From positions 310,001 through 374,000 of the forward strand of contig JBNKOE010000013.1 in assembly GCA_050294475.1 (NCBI GenBank): a stretch of DNA of 64,000 nucleotides. The letters run 5' to 3'. Positions 9,244 through 18,059 of this stretch are shown piece by piece (positions within the stretch are counted from its first letter, which is position 1; each line of letters opens with the position of its first letter). The notes under the pieces are model-generated. The model was not told the origin of the DNA. It did no database searches and saw only the letters and a program-made list of their open reading frames with translations. Source of the stretch: Thalassobellus sp050294475 (lineage in GTDB: Bacteria > Bacteroidota > Bacteroidia > Flavobacteriales > Flavobacteriaceae). The translations under genes were made by a program, and so were the position numbers.

Positions 9244-11196
9244 TTAACGTCTTTTCTTTTTGTTTTTAAACTTGACTTTGTTTTTACGCCTATTAAACGG
9301 AATAGCGTCATCATAAGTATTTTTAGCTTCACCTGTTGGTTTATTTTTTCGCCACTTTTCTGATTTTTCTGGAAGCAATACTTTTAATAAATCTTTACGT
9401 CCTAATTTATTTAAGGTACTTTTAATCCAAGCTTTATTTTCATCTTTATACCAAAAGAAAAAGCGGTGTTGCTCATCCTTTTCTTTTCGGGTTTTTGGTG
9501 TATTTACTTTTTGCAAGGTATACGGATGATAACCACTATAATAAATAACGGTAGCCACCGTCATTGGTGTTGGTGTAAATCCTTGTACTTGTTCTAACTG
9601 AAAACCCATGTCTTTAGTTTCGGCAGCCAAATTAGCCATGTCTTCAACCTCACAAGCTGGGTGATTCGAAATAAAATAAGGAATCAATTGTAGCTTCAAT
9701 CCTTTCTTAATATTAATCTTATCGAAGCGTTCCTTAAACTTATGGAAATACCTAAAAGACGGCTTTCTCATTAATTTCAAAACTGGATCGCTAGTATGCT
9801 CTGGAGCTACTTTTAGTCGTCCAGAAACATGCTTAGTCATCACTTCTTCGGTGTAATCATCTAACTCTTTAGGGTCGGCATTTTTATTAAATTCGGGCAC
9901 TAACATATCATGACGAATACCAGAACCTATAAACGATTTTTTTATTTTAGGATGCTTATCAACTGCTTGATATAAATCGGTTAGTGGTTTATGAGAAGTA
10001 TCTAAATTACTACATATTACAGGCGAAATACAAGAAGGTGCTACACACTTATCACAGATAGACTGTATTTTTCCCTTCATCTTGTACATATTAGCACTTG
10101 GCCCACCAATATCTGACAAATAGCCTTTAAAATCAGGCATATTAGCAACAATATCAACTTCTTTTAAAACAGACTCTTGACTACGAGATGCAATAAACTT
10201 ACCTTGATGTGCCGAAATAGTACAGAAACTACAACCACCAAAACACCCACGGTGTATGTTGATGGAAAACTTAATCATTTCAAACGCAGGAATGGGACCG
10301 CGCTTATTATATTTTGGATGCGGTAAACGTGTATAAGGCAAATCGAAAGACGCATCAATTTCAGCTTCCGTCATCGTAGGATATGGCGGATTAATCATCA
10401 ACGTTTTATCTCCTACTTTCTGAAAAATTCGTCTTGCCGCTAATTTATTAGATTCTTGTTCTATAACCTTAAAGTTAGACGCATACTTTCTCCTATCTTT
10501 TAAACAGATGTCATGTGAAGCGATTTCAACATCTTCCCAATTACTATTTTTAGGAATTTTAGCATCGGCATCTAATAAAACAGCCGTTTGTTTAATAGTA
10601 TTAATACTAGAAAACGGCACGCCTTTTTGTAGTAAACGCACGACTTCGCGTAAAGGTTGTTCGCCCATACCATACACTAACATATCGGCTTTAGAACTTT
10701 CTAAAATGGTAGGCATCAAAGTATCACTCCAATAATCGTAATGTGTTACACGACGCAATGAGGCTTCAATACCGCCAATTAAAATAGGTGTATCTGGCCA
10801 TTTTTCTTTTAAGATATTCGAATACACAGTTGTTGCATAATCTGGTCTAAAACCAATATCGCCATTAGGCGTGTAAGCATCTTTATCACGACGCTTTTTA
10901 TTAGCATTATAATTGCTAAGCATAGGATCCATACAACCTCCAGTAACACCAAAAAATAATTTTGGCTTACCCATTTTTACAAAATCCTGAAGATTATCAT
11001 TTACATTTGGTTGCGGTACAATGGCCACTCGCAATCCATAACTTTCTAAAATACGACCAATAACTGCGGGACCAAAAGATGGATGATCTACATAAGCATC
11101 TCCACTAAATAGAATAACATCTAGTGCATCCCAACCACGTATTTTAACCTCTTTGTTTGTGGTAGGTAACCAATCTGAAAGTTTTAATTCTTGCAT
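9244..11196 (-). CDS. YgiQ-family (UPF0313) radical SAM protein
   Basis: 650 residues. An N-terminal YgiQ domain (WDALDVILFSGDAYVDHPSFG) is followed by a radical SAM core whose cluster motif is CFGGCSFC at about 318-325 (C-x3-C-x2-C), after INIHRG. A Lys/Arg-rich tail ends the protein. It binds a 4Fe-4S cluster and S-adenosylmethionine; the physiological reaction of YgiQ is not known. Two further Cys-rich stretches occur (CDKCVAPSCISPVIC), suggesting an additional metal site. It converges on the sua5 pseudogene with 2 bp between. Confidence 0.93.
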   Translation of the reverse strand: MQELKLSDWLPTTNKEVKIRGWDALDVILFSGDAYVDHPSFGPAVIGRILESYGLRVAIVPQPNVNDNLQDFVKMGKPKLFFGVTGGCMDPMLSNYNANKKRRDKDAYTPNGDIGFRPDYATTVYSNILKEKWPDTPILIGGIEASLRRVTHYDYWSDTLMPTILESSKADMLVYGMGEQPLREVVRLLQKGVPFSSINTIKQTAVLLDADAKIPKNSNWEDVEIASHDICLKDRRKYASNFKVIEQESNKLAARRIFQKVGDKTLMINPPYPTMTEAEIDASFDLPYTRLPHPKYNKRGPIPAFEMIKFSINIHRGCFGGCSFCTISAHQGKFIASRSQESVLKEVDIVANMPDFKGYLSDIGGPSANMYKMKGKIQSICDKCVAPSCISPVICSNLDTSHKPLTDLYQAVDKHPKIKKSFIGSGIRHDMLVPEFNKNADPKELDDYTEEVMTKHVSGRLKVAPEHTSDPVLKLMRKPSFRYFHKFKERFDKINIKKGLKLQLIPYFISNHPACEVEDMANLAAETKDMGFQLEQVQGFTPTPMTVATVIYYSGYHPYTLQKVNTPKTRKEKDEQHRFFFWYKDENKAWIKSTLNKLGRKDLLKVLLPEKSEKWRKNKPTGEAKNTYDDAIPFNRRKNKVKFKNKKKRR

Positions 11197-11465
11197 AGCC
11201 CTGCAAAAATAGATAAAAATAGCTTCTCATATAATATTATTGGTTTTTGCTCATTCTTTTAGCAACTGATAATCATTTAAATTCATAGCTAATATGTTCA
11301 TAAAAAAATCAAATTAAAAAGCATTCAACCCTATAAAATAGAATGTTTCTAAATCAAAAATAGCCTACTTTTATATGTTGAAAGTTTTCGTCTTTTAAAC
11401 GGTTCAATTCTTTAAAAGAAATGATATTAATGCTTTAAAACTATAGAATATTTAGAAATCACAAG

Positions 11466-13457
11466 ATGACTAAGCAGGAAGACCAAGATTATGTTCCTAA
11501 ATATCTTCAATTCTTTGGAGAAAATACCGAACTTTATTTTGCAATAACGAGCGGAAGCTTTTGGTTTTTAGGTGTTGTTACTTCATTTATCTCTAATATT
11601 CCTGAAATTGTATCAATTGTTCTTTTTATAATAGGCGGTCTTTTTGGTGCTTATTTTACTTTTATTACAGCTGGAAAAGATATTCTTAAAGGAAAACTTC
11701 AAATAGATTTTTTAATGCTTTTCGCTGCCCTAGGCGCAGCTGCTTTAGGGAAATACGGCGAAGGTACCTTACTGCTTTTTCTATTTAGTTTAGGTCATGC
11801 CTTAGAACATTACGCCATGAAACGGGCAAGAAAATCGATTGCTGCGCTTTCCAATTTAACACCGCCAATAGCATTAGTAAGAATACATGATGTTATTACT
11901 GAAATTTCTATAGAAGAGCTGGAACTAGGTGATATTATTATAGTAAAACCTAATTCTAAAATTGCGGCAGACGGTGTTGTTATAAAAGGAACAAGCGCTG
12001 TTAATCAAGCGCCTATTACAGGTGAAAGTGTTCCTGTTGATAAATACTCATCTGAGAATTGGCAAAATAAAAATGAGGTTACAAAACTAAAAGCTGAACA
12101 TCGAGTGTTTGCTGGAACCATTAATGGTAATGGTGCTTTAGAGGTAAAGGTTTTGAAACAGGCTAAAGATAGTACGCTATCTCGTTTAATAAACCTAGTT
12201 AAAGAAGCCGAAACTCAAAAATCGCCAACACAACAACTCACTGATAAATTTGAAAAAAATTATGTTCCTACAGTTTTAGCTGTGGTATTTTTACTATGCT
12301 TTGGGTTTTTAATTATAGATGAAACCTTTCAGGAAAGTTTTTACAGAGCCATGTCTGTTTTAATAGCAGCCTCACCTTGTGCCTTAGCCATCTCTACACC
12401 AAGTGCTGTATTAGCTGGTATTGCAAGAGCTGCTCGCCAAGGTGTATTAATTAAAGGCGGACGACCATTAGAAGACTTAGGTAGTGTACGTGCTATTGCA
12501 TTTGATAAAACAGGAACCCTTACCCAAGGCAAACCAATACTTACTCATGCTATTCCATTTAAAAAAAACACTAAAGAACAATTACTAAAAGCCGCAATTG
12601 CAGTAGAAAAATTAAGCGATCACCCACTAGCAGCAGCTATTGTTCAAGGAGGAGAAAAGGAACTTGAAGACATTAGTATTTTACCTGCAGATAATTTACA
12701 ATCACTAACAGCACGAGGCATTAAAGCCCAATGGAATAACAGCATAGTACATATTGGTAATCGCAGACTCTTTAAAGAATTAACAGGAAAAAAGGTTCCA
12801 ACCGAAATTCATGAAAAAATGCTAGAGCTAGAATCTAGCGGACATACCTCGATGATTGTTCATCAAGACAACACCTATTTAGGAATTATATCTGTTATGG
12901 ATATTCCCCGACCTGAAGCAGCAGAAACTCTTACAGCTTTAAAGAAAATGGGCATAAAAAAAATGGTTATGCTAACAGGAGATCATCAAAAAGTAGCAGA
13001 TGCCATTGCCAAAAAAATTGGTATTACAGATCCATTAGGAAGTTTACTTCCTGAAGAAAAAGTAAAAGCAATAGAAAAATTAAAGGAAGAAATAAGTCAT
13101 GTTGCCATGGTTGGCGATGGGGTTAATGATGCTCCAGCCATGGTAAAAAGTACTGTTGGTATCGCTATGGGAGCAGCAGGCTCTGATGTTGCATTAGAAA
13201 CAGCAGATATTGCTTTGTTAGCCGACAAATTAGACAACCTTCCTTTTGCTATTGGTTTAAGCAGAAAAGCAAAAGACATTATAAAACAAAATTTAATTAT
13301 CAGTTTAGGTATGGTAGCCATTCTTGTGCCTTTAACCATTCTGGGAACTATAGCACTTGGACCAGCTGTAATAGGTCATGAAGGTTCAACTTTAATAGTT
13401 GTTTTAAATGCACTTAGATTATTAAGCTACAACCCTTCGAATAAAGATTTTAAATGA
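11466..13457 (+). CDS. P1B-4-like heavy-metal transporting ATPase (predicted Co/Fe/Zn efflux)
   Basis: 663 residues. Membrane segments are followed by the actuator domain (VNQAPITGESVPVDK), the metal site SPC at about 303-305, the phosphorylation motif DKTGTLT with Asp at about 347, the HP motif SDHPLAAAIV and the hinge VGDGVNDAPA. The last membrane segment carries HEGST at about 638-642. SPC together with HEG(G/S)T defines the P1B-4 group, which exports Co2+ or Fe2+, sometimes Zn2+. It lacks an N-terminal heavy-metal-binding domain, as many P1B-4 proteins do. The gene stands alone. The 269 bp upstream of it shows no recognisable feature. Confidence 0.93.
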   Translation: MTKQEDQDYVPKYLQFFGENTELYFAITSGSFWFLGVVTSFISNIPEIVSIVLFIIGGLFGAYFTFITAGKDILKGKLQIDFLMLFAALGAAALGKYGEGTLLLFLFSLGHALEHYAMKRARKSIAALSNLTPPIALVRIHDVITEISIEELELGDIIIVKPNSKIAADGVVIKGTSAVNQAPITGESVPVDKYSSENWQNKNEVTKLKAEHRVFAGTINGNGALEVKVLKQAKDSTLSRLINLVKEAETQKSPTQQLTDKFEKNYVPTVLAVVFLLCFGFLIIDETFQESFYRAMSVLIAASPCALAISTPSAVLAGIARAARQGVLIKGGRPLEDLGSVRAIAFDKTGTLTQGKPILTHAIPFKKNTKEQLLKAAIAVEKLSDHPLAAAIVQGGEKELEDISILPADNLQSLTARGIKAQWNNSIVHIGNRRLFKELTGKKVPTEIHEKMLELESSGHTSMIVHQDNTYLGIISVMDIPRPEAAETLTALKKMGIKKMVMLTGDHQKVADAIAKKIGITDPLGSLLPEEKVKAIEKLKEEISHVAMVGDGVNDAPAMVKSTVGIAMGAAGSDVALETADIALLADKLDNLPFAIGLSRKAKDIIKQNLIISLGMVAILVPLTILGTIALGPAVIGHEGSTLIVVLNALRLLSYNPSNKDFK

Positions 13458-13572
13458 ATTTTTAAAACAAGATTCTTAAACATATCATTTCCCTAACAAT
13501 ACCCTTATAATCAAGCATTTTTATTTTATAAAAGTATATTGATTAATCTAGGAAAAAATTACTATGTTACTA

Positions 13573-13603
13573 TTTGGTAATCAATCAGATTATCGTACAT
13601 TTG
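13573..13603 (+). promoter_or_regulatory. -33/-7 promoter of rplM-rpsI
   Basis: TTTG at 13573-13576 and TACATTTG at 13596-13603 are separated by 19 nt, matching the Bacteroidota consensus TTTG-N17-23-TAnnTTTG. It lies 47 nt before the rplM start. Confidence 0.75.
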
Positions 13604-13650
13604 CAAACTCTTTTTGAGAGAGGAATGTTTAATAAAAATAATTTAAAAAC

Positions 13651-14106
13651 GTGGACACATTAAGCTACAAAACCATTTCAGCCAATAAAGCTACTGCAGA
13701 TAAGCAGTGGGTTTTAGTTGATGCTGAAGGTCAAACTTTGGGCCGTTTAGCTTCTAAAGTAGCAATACTTTTAAGAGGAAAACACAAGCCTAGCTTCACA
13801 CCACACGTTGATTGCGGAGATAACGTAATTGTTATTAACTCTGAAAAAATCAACTTAACTGGAAACAAATGGAATGACAAAACGTACATTCGTCACACAG
13901 GTTATCCAGGTGGTCAAAGAAGTTTAACTGCGACAGAAATGTTTGGGAAAGACCCAGCAAGACTCGTAGAAAAATCAGTTAAAGGAATGCTACCTAAAAA
14001 CAAATTAGGTGCAACTTTATTCCGTAATCTAACAGTTGTTGTTGGTTCAGAACATGCACATGCTGCTCAAAAACCAAAAACAATAAACTTAAACGAATTC
14101 AAATAA
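13651..14106 (+). CDS. rplM: 50S ribosomal protein L13
   Basis: 151 residues starting at GTG: MDTLSYKTISANK, WVLVDAEGQTLGRLASKVA, HVDCGDNVIVIN and the L13 core. GTG is the only start that gives the normal flavobacterial N-terminus. The stop overlaps the rpsI start as TAATG, so the two ribosomal genes are translationally coupled. Confidence 0.98.
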   Translation: MDTLSYKTISANKATADKQWVLVDAEGQTLGRLASKVAILLRGKHKPSFTPHVDCGDNVIVINSEKINLTGNKWNDKTYIRHTGYPGGQRSLTATEMFGKDPARLVEKSVKGMLPKNKLGATLFRNLTVVVGSEHAHAAQKPKTINLNEFK

Positions 14107-14492
14107 TGGATGTAATTCACAAAATTGGCCGTAGAAAGACGGCTGTTGCTCGTGCTTATGTTTCTCCAGGAAAAGGAAACATTACGATTAATAAAAAAGA
14201 CTTAACTAATTATTTTACTACTGCTACTTTACAGTACAAAGTAAAACAACCATTAGTTATGACTAACAATGACAGCAACTTTGATATTACAGTAAATGTA
14301 TATGGAGGTGGTATTACTGGTCAAGCAGAAGCTGTTCGTTTAGCAATTTCTCGTGCTATGTGCGAAGTTGATGCTGAGAACAGATTAACATTAAAACCAG
14401 AAGGTTTATTAACAAGAGACCCAAGAATGGTTGAACGTAAGAAATTCGGTCAGAAGAAAGCTCGTAAGAAATTTCAATTCTCTAAACGTTAA
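14106..14492 (+). CDS. rpsI: 30S ribosomal protein S9
   Basis: 128 residues with the S9 hallmarks: GRRKTAVARAYVSPGKGNI at the start, GGGITGQAEAVRLAISRA in the middle and the basic C-terminal tail KKARKKFQFSKR, whose last residues reach the ribosomal P site. Normal length. Confidence 0.98.
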   Translation: MDVIHKIGRRKTAVARAYVSPGKGNITINKKDLTNYFTTATLQYKVKQPLVMTNNDSNFDITVNVYGGGITGQAEAVRLAISRAMCEVDAENRLTLKPEGLLTRDPRMVERKKFGQKKARKKFQFSKR

Positions 14493-14493
14493 T

Positions 14494-14514
14494 ATCCTGA
14501 ACTTGGTTCAGGAT
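14494..14514 (+). repeat. REP-like hairpin between rpsI and rpsB
   Basis: A perfect inverted repeat ATCCTGAAC-TTG-GTTCAGGAT starts 2 nt after the rpsI stop. The stem is 9 bp with a 3-nt loop and no T-run follows. The sequence type is common as a dispersed repeat in Flavobacteria. It may stabilise or punctuate the rplM-rpsI mRNA. Confidence 0.7.
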
Positions 14515-14680
14515 CTGGTAATCAGAATCCTTTATCATTTTCAAACAAAACAAAATTTAAACAAGTTATTGTTGTCCTAGTGTAAAAACAGGATTTAGTT
14601 TAGCATCTAAATAGTTAAGGCGAATTTTAATAATGACCACTTAATTATTGCTAATTCAACAGAACGTAAACTATTACAAA

Positions 14681-15457
14681 ATGGCAGTAGAAGTAAAAGA
14701 ATTACTTGAAGCAGGTGTACACTTCGGTCACCTTACACGTAAGTGGGATCCAAACATGGCTCCTTACGTATATATGGAGCGTAATGGCATCCATATTATA
14801 AACCTTTACAAAACAGCAGCTAAAATTGATGAAGCAGGTGCAGCACTTGCTAAAATTGCAGCTTCTGGACGTAAAATATTATTTGTTGCAACAAAAAAAC
14901 AAGCAAAAGATATCGTTGCTGAAAAAGCAGGAGAAATTAACATGCCTTACATCACTGAAAGATGGCCAGGTGGTATGCTAACTAACTTTGTTACTATTAG
15001 AAAAGCTGTTAAAAAAATGGCTTCTATTGATAGAATGAAAAAAGACGGTACTTTCTTAACCTTATCTAAAAAAGAACGTTTACAAGTTGATCGTTTAAGA
15101 GCTAAGTTAGAAAAAAACTTAGGTTCTATAGTAGATATGACACGTTTACCAGGTGCTTTATTTGTTGTAGATATTAAACGTGAGCACATCGCGATTAAAG
15201 AAGCTCAAAAATTAAACATTCCTATTTTTGCAATGGTTGATACCAACTCTGACCCTCGTCAAGTTGATTATGTAATCCCAGCAAACGATGACGCTTCTAA
15301 ATCTATTGATAAAATTTTATCTCACGTAACATCTGCAGTATCTGAAGGATTAGCAGAACGTAAAGCTGAAAAAGAAGCAGCAGAATCTTCAAAAGAAGAA
15401 GCTCCAAAAGCTAAAGCAGCTCCAGCTAAAAAAGCTATTGCTGAAGAAGAAGAATAA
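14681..15457 (+). CDS. rpsB: 30S ribosomal protein S2
   Basis: 258 residues from the ATG at 14681 (MAVEVKELLEAGVHFGHLTR); an upstream TTG at 14648 would add eleven residues not found in S2. The S2 core includes WPGGMLTNFVTIRKA and DTNSDPRQVDYVIPANDDA. The C-terminus is a Lys/Ala/Glu-rich tail (about 225-258). It is followed by tsf, the usual order. The 188-nt leader before it holds the REP-like hairpin and nothing else I recognise. Confidence 0.98.
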   Translation: MAVEVKELLEAGVHFGHLTRKWDPNMAPYVYMERNGIHIINLYKTAAKIDEAGAALAKIAASGRKILFVATKKQAKDIVAEKAGEINMPYITERWPGGMLTNFVTIRKAVKKMASIDRMKKDGTFLTLSKKERLQVDRLRAKLEKNLGSIVDMTRLPGALFVVDIKREHIAIKEAQKLNIPIFAMVDTNSDPRQVDYVIPANDDASKSIDKILSHVTSAVSEGLAERKAEKEAAESSKEEAPKAKAAPAKKAIAEEEE

Positions 15458-15542
15458 ACAATATTAATACAACACAAATAAGTCGTTTAATTCTTTTCTT
15501 TATTGAAAATTTATTGAGCGACTTTTTTAAATTATAATAACT

Positions 15543-16517
15543 ATGAGTACTACAGTAAAAATTACAGCGGCTGAAGTAAATAAATTAAGACAAGCTACTG
15601 GTGCAGGTATGATGGACTGCAAAAAAGCTTTAGTTGAAGCTGAAGGCGATTTCGACAAAGCTATAGAAGTTTTACGTAAAAAAGGTCAAAAAGTGGCTGC
15701 AAAAAGAGCTGACCGTGAGTCTAGTGAAGGTGCTGCTGTTTCTAAAATAAATGCAGACAACACTGCTGGTGTTGCTATTGTATTAGGTTGTGAAACTGAT
15801 TTTGTTGGTAAAAACGAAAACTTTTTAGCTTTAGCTAATCAATTAGCAGAAATTGCTCTAAACTACGAAACTAAAGAAGCTTTTTTAGCGGCAGATTTTG
15901 GAGGTATGACTGTTGCCGATAAATTAATCGAGCAAACAGGTGTTGTTGGTGAAAAATTAGAAATCAACGCTTTTGAAAAATTAGAAGCTCCTTACATTGG
16001 AACTTATGTACACATTAACAAAATTGCTGCTTTAGTTGGTTTATCTGCAAAAGTAGATAACGCTGAAACTTTAGCTAAAGATATTGCTATGCAAATTGCA
16101 TCAATGGGTGCAACTACATTATCTTATAAAGATTTTGATCCTGCATACATCGCATCTGAAACTGAAGCAAGAATTGCTGTTATTGAAAAAGATAATATTG
16201 AATTAGGTCGTTTAGGTAAAACTCTTAAAAACGTACCTCAATATATTTCAATGGCACAATTAACTCCTGAAGTTCTTGCAAAAGCTGAAGAAGCTGCAAA
16301 AGCTGAATTAAAAGCTGAAGGTAAACCAGAACAAATTTGGGATAGAATTTTACCTGGTAAAATGGAACGTTTCATTTCAGACAATACAACTTTAGATCAA
16401 GAACAATGTTTATTAGATCAAAAGTTTATTAAAGATGAAAAAATAGATGTTTCTAAATATGTAGCATCATACGGTGATGTTGCCTTAACAGGTTTTAAAC
16501 GTGTTACTTTAGGATAA
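15543..16517 (+). CDS. tsf: Elongation factor Ts
   Basis: 324 residues. The N-terminal UBA-like domain contains LRQATGAGMMDCKKAL, followed by the dimerisation core (GCETDFVGKNENF) and the late DQEQCLLDQKFIKD region. It exchanges GDP for GTP on EF-Tu. It is 85 bp downstream of rpsB and ends in a strong terminator. Confidence 0.98.
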   Translation: MSTTVKITAAEVNKLRQATGAGMMDCKKALVEAEGDFDKAIEVLRKKGQKVAAKRADRESSEGAAVSKINADNTAGVAIVLGCETDFVGKNENFLALANQLAEIALNYETKEAFLAADFGGMTVADKLIEQTGVVGEKLEINAFEKLEAPYIGTYVHINKIAALVGLSAKVDNAETLAKDIAMQIASMGATTLSYKDFDPAYIASETEARIAVIEKDNIELGRLGKTLKNVPQYISMAQLTPEVLAKAEEAAKAELKAEGKPEQIWDRILPGKMERFISDNTTLDQEQCLLDQKFIKDEKIDVSKYVASYGDVALTGFKRVTLG

Positions 16518-16551
16518 TAATTTTTGCATTAGCAAAAACTTTATAAAACAA

Positions 16552-16586
16552 AAACCACTACTCAAAAGAGAGTAGTGGTTTTTTTA
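16552..16586 (+). terminator. Rho-independent terminator after tsf
   Basis: A 10-bp stem, 16553-16562 (AACCACTACT) with 16571-16580 (AGTAGTGGTT), closes an 8-nt loop and is followed by a T-run to 16585. It ends the rpsB-tsf transcript. Confidence 0.88.
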
Positions 16587-16633
16587 TACACAAATTCGCG
16601 ATTTATAAAAATTCAAAAAATAAAAAATTTATG

Positions 16634-16641
16634 TAGCTTTG
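16634..16641 (+). promoter_or_regulatory. -7 box for pyrH-frr
   Basis: TAGCTTTG matches TAnnTTTG, after the tsf terminator and 51 nt before the pyrH ATG. Confidence 0.5.
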
Positions 16642-16692
16642 CTAAACTTTTGTTTCCACAACTATGGAAAATGGAAACCTCATAAACAACAC

Positions 16693-17400
16693 ATGAAATA
16701 CAAAAGAATACTCCTTAAACTATCAGGTGAAGCCTTAATGGGAACTCGCCAATACGGTATAGACCCTGAGCGATTAGCCGAATATGCACAAGACATAAAA
16801 ACAATTACCGATAAAGGTATAGAAGTTGCCATAGTTATTGGTGGTGGTAATATTTTTAGGGGTGTTGCTGGTGCTAGTAAAGGTATGGATCGTGTACAAG
16901 GAGACCATATGGGCATGCTTGCAACTGTTATTAATGGTTTAGCACTACAAGGAGCACTAGAAGATGCAGGAATGCCAACTAGATTACAAACAGCTATTAA
17001 AATTAATGAAGTAGCAGAACCTTTTATAAGAAGAAAAGCGATGCGTCATCTTGAAAAAGGACGTGTTGTTATTTTTGGTGGCGGTACAGGAAATCCTTAT
17101 TTTACAACAGATTCGGCAGCAGTTTTAAGAGCTATTGAAATTGAAGCGGATGTTATTTTAAAAGGAACACGTGTTGATGGTATTTATAATGCCGATCCTG
17201 AAAAAGATTCAAATGCGGTAAAATTCGATAACATTTCCTTTGATGATGTTTTAAGAAAAGGTTTGAAAGTTATGGACACAACGGCTTTCACTTTAAGTCA
17301 AGAAAACGCATTACCTATTATTGTTTTTGACATGAACAAAAAAGGTAATTTACTTAAAGTCGTTTCTGGAGAAAACATAGGAACCGAAGTAAACCTATAA
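16693..17400 (+). CDS. pyrH: Uridylate kinase
   Basis: 235 residues from the ATG at 16693 (MKYKRILLKLSGEALMG), the usual PyrH start. Amino-acid-kinase motifs are present: KLSGEAL, VIGGGNIFRG and FGGGTGNPYFTTD. It phosphorylates UMP to UDP. It is followed 47 bp later by frr, the conserved bacterial order. Confidence 0.98.
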   Translation: MKYKRILLKLSGEALMGTRQYGIDPERLAEYAQDIKTITDKGIEVAIVIGGGNIFRGVAGASKGMDRVQGDHMGMLATVINGLALQGALEDAGMPTRLQTAIKINEVAEPFIRRKAMRHLEKGRVVIFGGGTGNPYFTTDSAAVLRAIEIEADVILKGTRVDGIYNADPEKDSNAVKFDNISFDDVLRKGLKVMDTTAFTLSQENALPIIVFDMNKKGNLLKVVSGENIGTEVNL

Positions 17401-17447
17401 CATTTGGCGTAATTTTTGTATTTATTGAATTTTAAATTTTAAAAACA

Positions 17448-18005
17448 ATGAACGAAGACATACAATTTATATTAGATACCACAAAAGAAGCAATGGATAA
17501 TGCTATTAAGCATTTAGAAAAACAATTGACCAACATTAGAGCAGGAAAAGCAAGTCCTGCAATGCTTGGTAGTGTTATGGTAGATTATTACGGTTCACAA
17601 ACACCGCTAAGTCAAGTTGCTAATGTAAACACTCCTGATGGTAGAACTATAACGGTACAACCTTGGGAAAAAAACATGTTACAAGAAATAGAACGCGGTA
17701 TTGCTTATGCAAATCTCGGGTTTAACCCAATGAATAATGGAGAAACTATTATTATTAATGTTCCGCCTTTAACCGAAGAGCGCAGACGTAACTTAGCAAA
17801 ACAAGCTAAGTCTGAGGCTGAAGATGCTAAAATAAGTATAAGAACTGCACGAAAAGATGCTAATAACGACATCAAAAAAAATGATGATGTTTCAGAAGAC
17901 TTAAAAAAGAATGCCGAAATTGATGTGCAACAAATGACTGATAAGTACGTTAAAAAGGTTGATGAAATTTTCGATAATAAGGAAAAAGAAATCATGACAG
18001 TATAA
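17448..18005 (+). CDS. frr: Ribosome recycling factor
   Basis: 185 residues, the exact RRF size. It shows LTNIRAGKASPAMLG near the N-terminus, PPLTEERRRNLAKQAK and a long charged C-terminal helix. With EF-G it splits post-termination ribosomes. A terminator follows directly. Confidence 0.98.
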   Translation: MNEDIQFILDTTKEAMDNAIKHLEKQLTNIRAGKASPAMLGSVMVDYYGSQTPLSQVANVNTPDGRTITVQPWEKNMLQEIERGIAYANLGFNPMNNGETIIINVPPLTEERRRNLAKQAKSEAEDAKISIRTARKDANNDIKKNDDVSEDLKKNAEIDVQQMTDKYVKKVDEIFDNKEKEIMTV

Positions 18006-18009
18006 TTTG

Positions 18010-18036
18010 AAAAGCGACTAAAATGTCGCTTTTTTT
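18010..18036 (+). terminator. Terminator after frr
   Basis: A 9-bp stem, 18010-18018 (AAAAGCGAC) with 18025-18033 (GTCGCTTTT), with a 6-nt loop and a T-run. Confidence 0.85.
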
Positions 18037-18059
18037 ATAAACCCTATTTGTTGTAGCAC

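Noticed and set aside
11197..11465. Possible regulatory content before the P1B-4 ATPase
   Set aside because: No clear -33/-7 boxes, palindrome or small frame could be supported.
14648..14680. TTG start giving an N-terminal extension of S2
   Set aside because: The extension matches nothing in S2; the ATG at 14681 gives the standard N-terminus.
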